DNA from: VMCP01 sp964415065 | GTDB lineage: Bacteria > Bacteroidota > Bacteroidia > NS11-12g > UBA955 | Direction of reading: 5' to 3' | DNA: 9,211 nt | Assembly: GCA_964415065.1 (NCBI GenBank) | Contig: CAYPYX010000082.1 | Location: forward strand, 1-9,211 | Shown here: one piece after another, positions 1 to 5,788 of the stretch | Numbering within the stretch: the stretch's first letter is position 1 | Layout: every line of letters begins with the position of its first letter | Notes under the pieces: model-generated | Seen by the model: only the letters and a program-made list of their open reading frames with translations | What the model was told of the DNA's origin: nothing | Databases searched by the model: none | Program-made: the position numbers and the translations under genes

Positions 1-255
1 CTGAGCCAAATCTAACTGTATGAAGTTGTAAGCTACCCGGAAAAGAGTGACAATTTTAAAACCATCTCTCAATCGGAACTGAGGATCGTATCCAAATAAT
101 TTCTTGGCTTTTTCAATCGATGCCAAGCTATGTGGGATATCTCCCGCTCTCGGAGGACCAAAAGTAGGTTGGACATCCGTTCCTGCCGCAGAAGCAATAG
201 CATCCCACAACTCCACTAAATTCGTACGATCACCCACCGCAATATTAAAATCAAT
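1..255 (-). pseudogene. C-terminal fragment of an SDR-type nucleotide-sugar epimerase (UDP-GlcNAc 4-epimerase-like), truncated and partial at left edge
   Basis: Reading the minus strand leftward from 255 gives an open frame of 85 codons. It starts with FNIAVGDRTNL, continues with GPPRAGDIPHSLASIEKAKKL, and then has FGYDP. These are the C-terminal hallmarks of extended short-chain dehydrogenase epimerases of the WbpP/WcaG type, which make sugar nucleotides for polysaccharides. The N-terminal two thirds, with the Rossmann GxxGxxG and the YxxxK catalytic pair, are absent. Immediately upstream in the same frame lie TGA (256-258) and TAA (259-261), and there is no start codon, so this is a remnant. 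The frame stays open to position 1, past where such proteins usually end, so the 3' side may also be rearranged or frameshifted. Hand-counted GC of 1-240 is 109/240, higher than the genes to the right. The family call is firm; the exact substrate is not. Confidence 0.75.
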
Positions 256-293
256 TCATTATTGGGGGAATAGTATATTAATTACCTATCTAA

Positions 294-310
294 ATCAGAT
301 CAAATCTGAT
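294..310. repeat. Short perfect inverted repeat at the end of the Rrf2 gene
   Basis: ATCAGAT and ATCTGAT are perfect 7-base arms separated by CAA, overlapping the TGA stop of the Rrf2 regulator. On the minus strand the hairpin is not followed by a run of T, so it is at best a weak terminator. It could also stabilise the transcript end or be chance in AT-rich DNA. Confidence 0.35.
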
Positions 311-702
311 ATACTTTTTGTCTTCAAATACTCCACTGTCAAATCTCGAAGCTCTTTAAAAGTCCATCTAATTTTACACGATTCAACATCTAAACATTCT
401 TCGCATGGTTCAAAAAATTGATATGTAGCACAAGGTATTAGTCCAATTGCACCATCAAATAAACGCACTACATCAACTAACATTACTTCTTCAGGATTTT
501 TAATAAAATAATATCCTCCATTTTTACCCTTTTTGCTCCCAAGTATACCCACTTTGGTTAAATCTGTTAATATACTTTCTAGAAATTTCCTAGGTATGTG
601 ATTTTCAACAGAAATCTCTTCTGTCCGCAAAAACCGTTTCTCCTTGTTCTTAGCTATAAAAACTAGAGCATTTAACGCATATTTTGCCTTCTTTGTTAAC
701 AC
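295..702 (-). CDS. Rrf2-family winged-helix transcriptional regulator with a four-cysteine cluster
   Basis: This 135-residue protein has the usual length and start of the Rrf2 family (MLTKKAKYALNALVFIAK). The winged helix-turn-helix spans about residues 24-66, with IPRKFLESIL as recognition region and the wing KKGKNGGYYF. The dimerisation helix lies at about 73-82. Four cysteines follow at 91, 100, 103 and 109. Rrf2 proteins such as IscR, NsrR and RirA bind an Fe-S cluster through three cysteines in this region; others, such as CymR, sense cysteine metabolism through protein partners. The start is GTG (702-700), chosen because family homology begins exactly there; no Shine-Dalgarno is visible. 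It is divergent from the sulfate-activation operon, with 146 bp between. I infer that it controls that operon in response to sulfur or Fe-S status, but the ligand is unknown. Confidence 0.88.
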   Translation of the reverse strand: MLTKKAKYALNALVFIAKNKEKRFLRTEEISVENHIPRKFLESILTDLTKVGILGSKKGKNGGYYFIKNPEEVMLVDVVRLFDGAIGLIPCATYQFFEPCEECLDVESCKIRWTFKELRDLTVEYLKTKSISDLI

Positions 703-790
703 TGTCGCAAATTACAAAATTCTAATGAATACATGCCGTTTAAAAAACAGAATTGCACATTCACCAAATTAAAGCAATATTCCTATGGTT

Positions 791-825
791 TTTGTGGGTT
801 TTTAAAATGTTTTATAATACCTTTG
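791..825 (+). promoter_or_regulatory. Candidate Bacteroidota-type promoter for the cysQ operon
   Basis: TACCTTTG at 818-825 matches the Bacteroidota -7 consensus TAnnTTTG perfectly. A TTTG at 791-794 fits the -33 element, with 23 bp between, at the long end of the known range. The cysQ ATG follows 23 bases after the -7 box, so the leader would be only about 15-20 nt, leaving no room for a riboswitch. TATAATA occurs at 813-819 and again at 833-839, exactly 20 bp apart and straddling the start site; this could be a regulator site for the divergent Rrf2 protein. No equally good promoter was found for the leftward Rrf2 gene; the closest is TTAATTTG on the minus strand at 772-765, with one mismatch. 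Confidence 0.5.
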
Positions 826-848
826 TGTAAACTATAATAAATTCATTA

Positions 849-1664
849 ATGTATCACAAACAAGAGGAGCTATTGTCAATAGTATTAGAAGCTGGAAACG
901 CTGTAATGAATATTTACAATTCTAATACCTTAAATATAAACAAAAAGGAAGATAGCTCACCATTAACAGATGCTGATTTAGCCTCCAATCAAATAATAAT
1001 CAATGGTATTTCAAAATTTAGCGATTTTCCAATTCTCTCCGAAGAAGGTAAAAATATTCCTTATGATACGCGGAAAAATTGGGAAAAATTTTGGTTAATT
1101 GATCCGCTAGATGGTACTAAAGAATTTATAAGTAGAAACGGAGAGTTTACAATCAATGTAGCTTTGATCGAAAAATTTAACAATGAATATGTTCCAACTC
1201 TTGGTATTGTTTTTGCACCCGCACTTAATAAAATTTATTGGAACAATGATGAAACAGCATTTTGCGCGAGAACAAATAATCAATTTGAGATTGTAAACTC
1301 TAGCGTTGAAGTTATTCAAAGCAGTAATTCCAATGATCCTTATAAAATTGTTGGCTCAAGATCACATTCTGGAGTTGAGACAGAAGAGTTAATAAAAAAA
1401 ATCAAAACTATTTATAATAACGTAGAATTTATTTCAATGGGTTCAAGTTTGAAAATTTGTGTTGTTGCCGAGGGTAAAGCAAATATTTATCCTAGATTGG
1501 GTCCAACTATGGAATGGGATATTGCAGCTGCACACGCAATTTGTAAAAAAGCGAAGTGTGAAATTTTCAAGTATGATGATAATGATTTCATTAATTTAAA
1601 CGCAATTATACAATATAATAAAGAAAATTTATTAAATCCTAGTTTTATAGTAAAAATTAAATAA
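849..1664 (+). CDS. cysQ: 3'(2'),5'-bisphosphate nucleotidase CysQ
   Basis: The 271-residue protein belongs to the Mg-dependent, lithium-sensitive inositol monophosphatase superfamily. It removes the 3'-phosphate from adenosine 3',5'-bisphosphate (PAP), the by-product of PAPS use, and can also act on PAPS. The metal-binding motifs are all present: SEEG at 64-67, DPLDGT at 85-90 preceded by WLI, and EWDIAAAHA at 222-230. The stretch SSLKICVVAEGKANIYPRLG (199-218) is typical of CysQ rather than inositol monophosphatases. No signal peptide is seen, so it is cytosolic. It is first in the operon; the next gene starts 4 bases after its TAA. The placement fits a role of relieving PAP inhibition and recycling nucleotide when downstream CysC makes PAPS. 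The ATG is chosen from its position behind the promoter and from the family's normal length. Confidence 0.93.
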   Translation: MYHKQEELLSIVLEAGNAVMNIYNSNTLNINKKEDSSPLTDADLASNQIIINGISKFSDFPILSEEGKNIPYDTRKNWEKFWLIDPLDGTKEFISRNGEFTINVALIEKFNNEYVPTLGIVFAPALNKIYWNNDETAFCARTNNQFEIVNSSVEVIQSSNSNDPYKIVGSRSHSGVETEELIKKIKTIYNNVEFISMGSSLKICVVAEGKANIYPRLGPTMEWDIAAAHAICKKAKCEIFKYDDNDFINLNAIIQYNKENLLNPSFIVKIK

Positions 1665-1668
1665 ACGT

Positions 1669-1944
1669 ATGAAATTTAAAAACCCAGATCAAATTAGACA
1701 TATTTTAAAAACCATTTCATGGAGAATTGTAGGAACTATGGACACAATGGTTGTTTCATATATTATAACCGGATCTATTAAAATTGGAATGGCTATTGGT
1801 GGATTTGAGGTATTCACAAAGATGATTTTATATTATTTTCACGAAAGAATTTGGTTTAAATATGTGAGATTTGGAAGAGATATTAATCCAAAATTTGAAA
1901 CAAAAGCCGGAAAAAATATTGACCCTCCAGTTGAAGAGTTCTAA
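1669..1944 (+). CDS. DUF2061 family small membrane protein
   Basis: A 91-residue protein of the DUF2061 family, for which no biochemical function is established. It has a basic N-terminus (residues 1-19, with the family-typical KTISWRIVGTMDT at 14-26). A hydrophobic stretch follows from about 24 to 58 that can form one or two membrane segments. Next comes the conserved HERIWFKYVRFG (58-69), then a polar C-terminal tail ending in PPVEEF. It sits 4 bases after cysQ and 11 bases before cysC. From general knowledge, DUF2061 proteins often lie beside, or are fused to, sulfate-activation enzymes, especially CysC, in Bacteroidota and other marine bacteria. A membrane anchor or partner for the APS/PAPS enzymes, or a helper in sulfate uptake, is possible; this is inference only. 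The family call is firm, the role unknown. Confidence 0.85.
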   Translation: MKFKNPDQIRHILKTISWRIVGTMDTMVVSYIITGSIKIGMAIGGFEVFTKMILYYFHERIWFKYVRFGRDINPKFETKAGKNIDPPVEEF

Positions 1945-1955
1945 AACTTTAAGCG

Positions 1956-2543
1956 ATGAAACAAGAATTAAATATAATTGAACAGAAATACAATGTAACC
2001 TTAGAGGATAGAATTGCTAAAAATGGACATGAACCTTTGGTTATTTGGTTTACAGGATTAAGCGGTTCAGGAAAATCAACATTAGCGAATGTCCTTCAAA
2101 ACCATCTATTCAATGAGAATAAATCTGTTTTCGTTTTAGATGGTGATAATATCCGGTCTGGTCTTAATTGCGACTTAGATTTTTCAGAAACGGGTCGTAT
2201 TGAGAATATTCGACGAATTTCCGAAGTAGCTAAACTTCTTTCACAAGCAGGTTTCATAGTAATTACCGCATTCATTTCTCCTTTTCGATCCGACAGGGAA
2301 AAAGCTAAAGAAATTATTGGTTCATGTTTTCGAGAAGTTTATATTGAAGCCAGCTTGGAAATTTGCGAGTCTAGAGATGTTAAAGGTTTATATAAGAAAG
2401 CTAGAAATGGTGAAATAAAAAATTTCACCGGTCTCGATTCCCCATTTGAAGTACCTACAAACCCAGACTTAATAATTAACACAAGCAATACGAATATAGA
2501 AGACAGTCTAGCCCTTTTATTAACATTAACTAATAAAATATGA
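1956..2543 (+). CDS. cysC: Adenylylsulfate (APS) kinase CysC
   Basis: This cytosolic enzyme phosphorylates adenosine 5'-phosphosulfate at the 3' position with ATP, giving PAPS, the donor for sulfotransferases and for PAPS reductase. The 195-residue length is normal for a stand-alone bacterial CysC. The Walker A loop GLSGSGKST is at 34-42. DGDNIRSGLN (62-71) and FSETGRIENIRR (76-87) bind APS. ISPFRSDRE is at 107-115, and the lid region with DVKGLYKKARNGEIKNFTG is at 141-159. The typical SPFEVP follows at 162-167. All key residues look intact. It is third in the cysQ operon; its TGA overlaps the cysD ATG in an ATGA arrangement, which suggests translational coupling. CysC is not needed where APS is reduced directly, so its presence shows the cell makes PAPS. 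Confidence 0.95.
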   Translation: MKQELNIIEQKYNVTLEDRIAKNGHEPLVIWFTGLSGSGKSTLANVLQNHLFNENKSVFVLDGDNIRSGLNCDLDFSETGRIENIRRISEVAKLLSQAGFIVITAFISPFRSDREKAKEIIGSCFREVYIEASLEICESRDVKGLYKKARNGEIKNFTGLDSPFEVPTNPDLIINTSNTNIEDSLALLLTLTNKI

Positions 2544-3442
2544 ATTACCAATTAAAACACCTTCAAGAATTAGAGGCTGAAGCCATCTTTGTTATTAGAG
2601 AGGTTTACTCACAATTCCAAAATCCTGCCATTCTTTTTTCAGGTGGTAAAGATAGCATTGTGATAACACACTTGGCTAAGAAAGCATTTTGGCCTGCTAA
2701 AATTCCTTTTCCATTGGTACATATCGACACAGGACATAATTTTCCAGAAACTATTGAATACCGAGATAACCTTGTTAAAGAATTAGGCGCAAAATTAATA
2801 GTTGGCTCAGTCCAAGAATCAATAAATACAGGTCGAGTTGCTGAAGAAACCGGCTTAAATGCTTCAAGAAATGCTCTCCAAACTACAACTCTTTTAGACA
2901 CAATTGAAAAATACAAATTTGATGCATGTATGGGTGGAGCAAGGAGAGATGAAGAAAAAGCCCGAGCTAAAGAGCGTTTCTTTTCACATCGCGATGATTT
3001 TGGTCAGTGGAATCCAAAAAATCAACGACCCGAACTTTGGAATCTTTTCAATGGTAGAAAAAATCAGGGTGAGCACTTTAGAGTTTTCCCAATTTCCAAT
3101 TGGACTGAAATGGATGTGTGGCAATATGTTTTATCAGAAGGTATTCAATTACCATCTTTATACTTTGCACATGAACGCGAAGTGTTTCTTAGAAATGAAG
3201 CACTAATTTCAGTAGGTCCATACGTTGAATTGCGAGAAAATGAACATGCAGAAAAGAAAATTGTACGTTACCGAACTTGTGGCGATATGCCTATTACAGG
3301 GGCAGTTGAGTCAAACGCCGAAACACTTGAACAAGTAATTCAAGAAATAGCTGCAACCAGAACCACCGAGAGGGGATCTCGAGCAGATGATAAACGTTCA
3401 GAAACAGCAATGGAAGATAGAAAGAAACAAGGATATTTTTAA
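2540..3442 (+). CDS. cysD: Sulfate adenylyltransferase subunit 2 CysD
   Basis: The small, catalytic subunit of the GTP-dependent ATP sulfurylase, which joins sulfate and ATP into APS plus pyrophosphate. At 300 residues it has the usual length. The PP-loop ATP pyrophosphatase motif SGGKDS is at 34-39. HIDTGHNFPE follows at 61-70, GGARRDEEKARAKER at 132-146 (substrate-contacting arginines), and RYRTCGDMPITGAVES at 243-258. The characteristic C-terminal segment with TTERGSRADD and MEDRKKQGYF (275-300) is complete. It works as a heterodimer with CysN, whose GTP hydrolysis drives the unfavourable reaction. The start overlaps the cysC stop by four bases, and the cysN ATG lies one base after its TAA, so equal expression of both subunits is likely. 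Confidence 0.96.
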   Translation: MNYQLKHLQELEAEAIFVIREVYSQFQNPAILFSGGKDSIVITHLAKKAFWPAKIPFPLVHIDTGHNFPETIEYRDNLVKELGAKLIVGSVQESINTGRVAEETGLNASRNALQTTTLLDTIEKYKFDACMGGARRDEEKARAKERFFSHRDDFGQWNPKNQRPELWNLFNGRKNQGEHFRVFPISNWTEMDVWQYVLSEGIQLPSLYFAHEREVFLRNEALISVGPYVELRENEHAEKKIVRYRTCGDMPITGAVESNAETLEQVIQEIAATRTTERGSRADDKRSETAMEDRKKQGYF

Positions 3443-3443
3443 A

Positions 3444-4709
3444 ATGGAAAATAATAATTATTTAGATATGGAACTTTTACGCTTCACAACAGCTGGAAGT
3501 GTAGATGATGGTAAAAGTACTCTGATTGGAAGATTACTTTTTGATTCAAAAGCTATTTTCGAAGACCAATTAGAACAAGTAAAAGGCAGCTCAGAAAAAA
3601 AAGGATTAGAACATATAGACCTTAGTTTACTTACTGATGGTTTAAAAGATGAACGTGAACAAGGTATAACAATTGACGTTGCATATAGGTATTTTGCAAC
3701 TCCAAAACGTAAATTCATTATTGCCGATACTCCAGGCCATATTCAATATACTCGTAATATGGTTACAGGTGCTTCAACTGCCAATGTGGCTTTAATTCTT
3801 GTTGATGCTAGAAAAGGTGTAATTGAACAAACGTACCGACACTCCTTTCTTGCATCATTACTACAAATACCTCACATCATAGTATGTGTTAATAAAATGG
3901 ACCTTGTTGAATATAAAGAAGAGGCCTTTCAAAAAGTCGTTGAACAATATGAATCTTTTGCTTCTAAACTTGCAGTAAAAGACATCCGTTTTATCCCAAT
4001 TTCTGCATTAAAAGGAGATAATGTTGTTAATAGATCCGAAAAAATGGACTGGTATCAAGGAGCAACACTATTGTACAATTTGGAAAGTATTCACATAGGT
4101 TCCGATGAAAATCATATTGATACACGATTTGCAGTACAAACAGTTATTAGGCCTCATTCTGATGACTACCATGACTTCCGAGGCTATGCTGGTAGGATCG
4201 ATGGTGGTATTATTCGTATAGGCGACGAACTACAAACTCTTCCAAGCGGTTTAAAATCAGTAGTAACCCAAATTTATCTTGGTTCTGATAAAATTGACGA
4301 AGCATTCGCTCCCATGTCTGTAACTTTAACTTTAAAAGACGATATAGATATCAGTAGAGGGAATATGTTAGTTAAGCCGAATAATCAGCCTGAAAAAGTT
4401 CGGGAATTTGACGCAATGTTGTGTTGGTTTAATGAAAAACCTCTAAATCCAAATACTAAGTATATTTTAAGACATACAACTGCTGATGCTATTTGTAAAA
4501 TACAAGAAGTTATTTATAAAATGGATATCTCAACCTTAACCAGAAACAGTGAAGATAGTACAATTTCTATGAACGACATATTCAAAGCTAAAATAAAAAC
4601 AAACATAGATTTATTCATAGATCCATATCAAATCAACCGAAAAACAGGGTCAATTATTCTTATTGACGAAGCGACGAATGAAACAGTAGCTGGCGGAATG
4701 ATAAATTAA
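3444..4709 (+). CDS. cysN: Sulfate adenylyltransferase subunit 1 CysN (GTPase)
   Basis: The GTPase subunit of ATP sulfurylase is related to elongation factor 1A. With the ATG at 3444 it has 421 residues, about the usual size for Bacteroidota and shorter than the E. coli protein. G-motifs are in order: G1 GSVDDGKS at 18-25, G2 around GITIDVAYRYF at 74-84, G3 DTPGH at 95-99, G4 NKMD at 150-153 and G5 SALKG at 187-191. Two beta-barrel domains follow from about residue 225. It is not fused to an APS kinase, which fits the separate cysC. An in-frame ATG at 3387 would add 19 residues inside cysD. I reject it because homology begins with the MELLRFTTAGSVDDGKS stretch and 3444 lies one base after the cysD stop. 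It is the last gene of the operon. Confidence 0.95.
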   Translation: MENNNYLDMELLRFTTAGSVDDGKSTLIGRLLFDSKAIFEDQLEQVKGSSEKKGLEHIDLSLLTDGLKDEREQGITIDVAYRYFATPKRKFIIADTPGHIQYTRNMVTGASTANVALILVDARKGVIEQTYRHSFLASLLQIPHIIVCVNKMDLVEYKEEAFQKVVEQYESFASKLAVKDIRFIPISALKGDNVVNRSEKMDWYQGATLLYNLESIHIGSDENHIDTRFAVQTVIRPHSDDYHDFRGYAGRIDGGIIRIGDELQTLPSGLKSVVTQIYLGSDKIDEAFAPMSVTLTLKDDIDISRGNMLVKPNNQPEKVREFDAMLCWFNEKPLNPNTKYILRHTTADAICKIQEVIYKMDISTLTRNSEDSTISMNDIFKAKIKTNIDLFIDPYQINRKTGSIILIDEATNETVAGGMIN

Positions 4710-4717
4710 ATCAATTG

Positions 4718-4755
4718 CTTGACGGCTAAATTAATATTTAGCCGTCAAGTTTTTT
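4718..4755 (+). terminator. Rho-independent terminator of the sulfate-activation operon
   Basis: A perfect 14-bp stem (arms 4718-4731 and 4736-4749, core GACGGC/GCCGTC) with a TAAT loop is followed by six T residues (4750-4755). It begins 9 bases after the cysN TAA. It also lies just past the stop of the convergent glycosyltransferase gene, but on the minus strand it has no good T-run. It is therefore probably strong for the plus strand and weak for the minus strand. Confidence 0.9.
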
Positions 4756-4758
4756 ATT

Positions 4759-5754
4759 CTACTTATTTTTTACAAATATTCTAGATCTCAAGAATAATTT
4801 AAGCGATAAATAAATTAATAATAAAATCGGGTTTAAATTAAATAATCGCCCATAGACTAAAGAATTGCCCTTCACACTTCTTAAGTTCAATCTTGTAAAA
4901 CCTTGGGAGCGCACCAATTTACAAACACTCCAAAATCTGTACAGTTCTTTATTCGTTGTAATCATAAAAAAGGGTAAGACTACGAATTTTAAAATTGCTT
5001 GATTTAAAAAATCTTGCCTATCTTTTGCTAAATTAAGTTGAAATTCTTTCAAGCTATTTGCGCATAGGAGGTAACTATTAAAGGTCCTATCTAGCGAAGC
5101 GACATTACTAGTTGTAAGTGAACCTCTTCTTATTTCATAAACATAAAAAAGAATATCTAATCCTCCACACCTTTCAGCAATTGAGAAAACACGAGGACCC
5201 CATTCAGCATCTTCGAAGTAGACAGCGTCTTCATTAAAAAATAAACCGTTGATTATTAAAAAATCCAATTTTATCAAATATTTACAAGCACTATCTCCAT
5301 TCCTTTTAACGTAAATATCTTCACCTCTTACAACTTTTCCATCGAAAAAAGGTGCTTTAAAATACTCAATTCGCCCATTTAAATCAATTTTCTGTTGACT
5401 GAATATACCAATTTCTAGTTGATTAGTGAGTACAAATTCCAACATTTCTCCTAGAGTATTATCAACCAAATAATCATCGGAATCAACAAATAAAATAAAC
5501 TCACCTTGAGCCAACTTTAAACCCGAATTTCTGGCTGCCGAAAGACCTTTATTTGACTGTTCCAATAATCTTACATTCGTAAAATTCGAAACTAATTTCA
5601 AAGCCACTTCCTTTGTGCAATCTGTAGAACCATCATTTACAATGATCACTTCAAACTCTAACAAATTTAATCCTTGATTAAAAAAAGATGATACGCACCT
5701 TTCTAAATATAATTCCACATTGTAAGCAGGTACAATAATTGACAACAAATACAT
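4759..5754 (-). CDS. Family 2 glycosyltransferase
   Basis: A 331-residue inverting glycosyltransferase of the GT2/GT-A fold that moves a sugar from a nucleotide donor onto a growing glycan at the inner membrane's cytosolic face. The N-terminal nucleotide-binding half shows VPAYNVELYLERC (8-20), NDGSTD (40-45), NKGLSAARNSGL (68-79) and the metal-binding DSDD (91-94). YFEDAEW at 179-185 supplies the probable catalytic acid-base aspartate region. The tail is basic and hydrophobic (LLLIYLSLKLFLRSR, 311-325), suiting membrane attachment. It follows wzc after 34 bases on the same strand and is the last gene of this operon. No other transferase, flippase or polymerase is in view, so donor and acceptor cannot be named. 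Confidence 0.9.
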   Translation of the reverse strand: MYLLSIIVPAYNVELYLERCVSSFFNQGLNLLEFEVIIVNDGSTDCTKEVALKLVSNFTNVRLLEQSNKGLSAARNSGLKLAQGEFILFVDSDDYLVDNTLGEMLEFVLTNQLEIGIFSQQKIDLNGRIEYFKAPFFDGKVVRGEDIYVKRNGDSACKYLIKLDFLIINGLFFNEDAVYFEDAEWGPRVFSIAERCGGLDILFYVYEIRRGSLTTSNVASLDRTFNSYLLCANSLKEFQLNLAKDRQDFLNQAILKFVVLPFFMITTNKELYRFWSVCKLVRSQGFTRLNLRSVKGNSLVYGRLFNLNPILLLIYLSLKLFLRSRIFVKNK

Positions 5755-5788
5755 AAAGAAAAAAGATAAAAAAGACTAAAAGTATCAA

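Noticed and set aside
294..310. Inverted repeat as a true terminator of the Rrf2 gene
   Set aside because: The stem is only 7 bp with 2 G/C pairs per arm and no T-run on the minus strand, so it is kept only as a repeat.
104..421. Plus-strand open frame over the epimerase fragment and the end of the Rrf2 gene
   Set aside because: It crosses two well-supported minus-strand coding stretches and shows no family pattern of its own.
826..848. Riboswitch or attenuator leader before cysQ
   Set aside because: The leader after the promoter is only about 15-20 nt, too short for a structured element.
3387..3443. Upstream in-frame ATG for cysN
   Set aside because: It would add 19 residues overlapping the end of cysD with no family similarity; the ATG at 3444, one base after the cysD stop, fits the family start.
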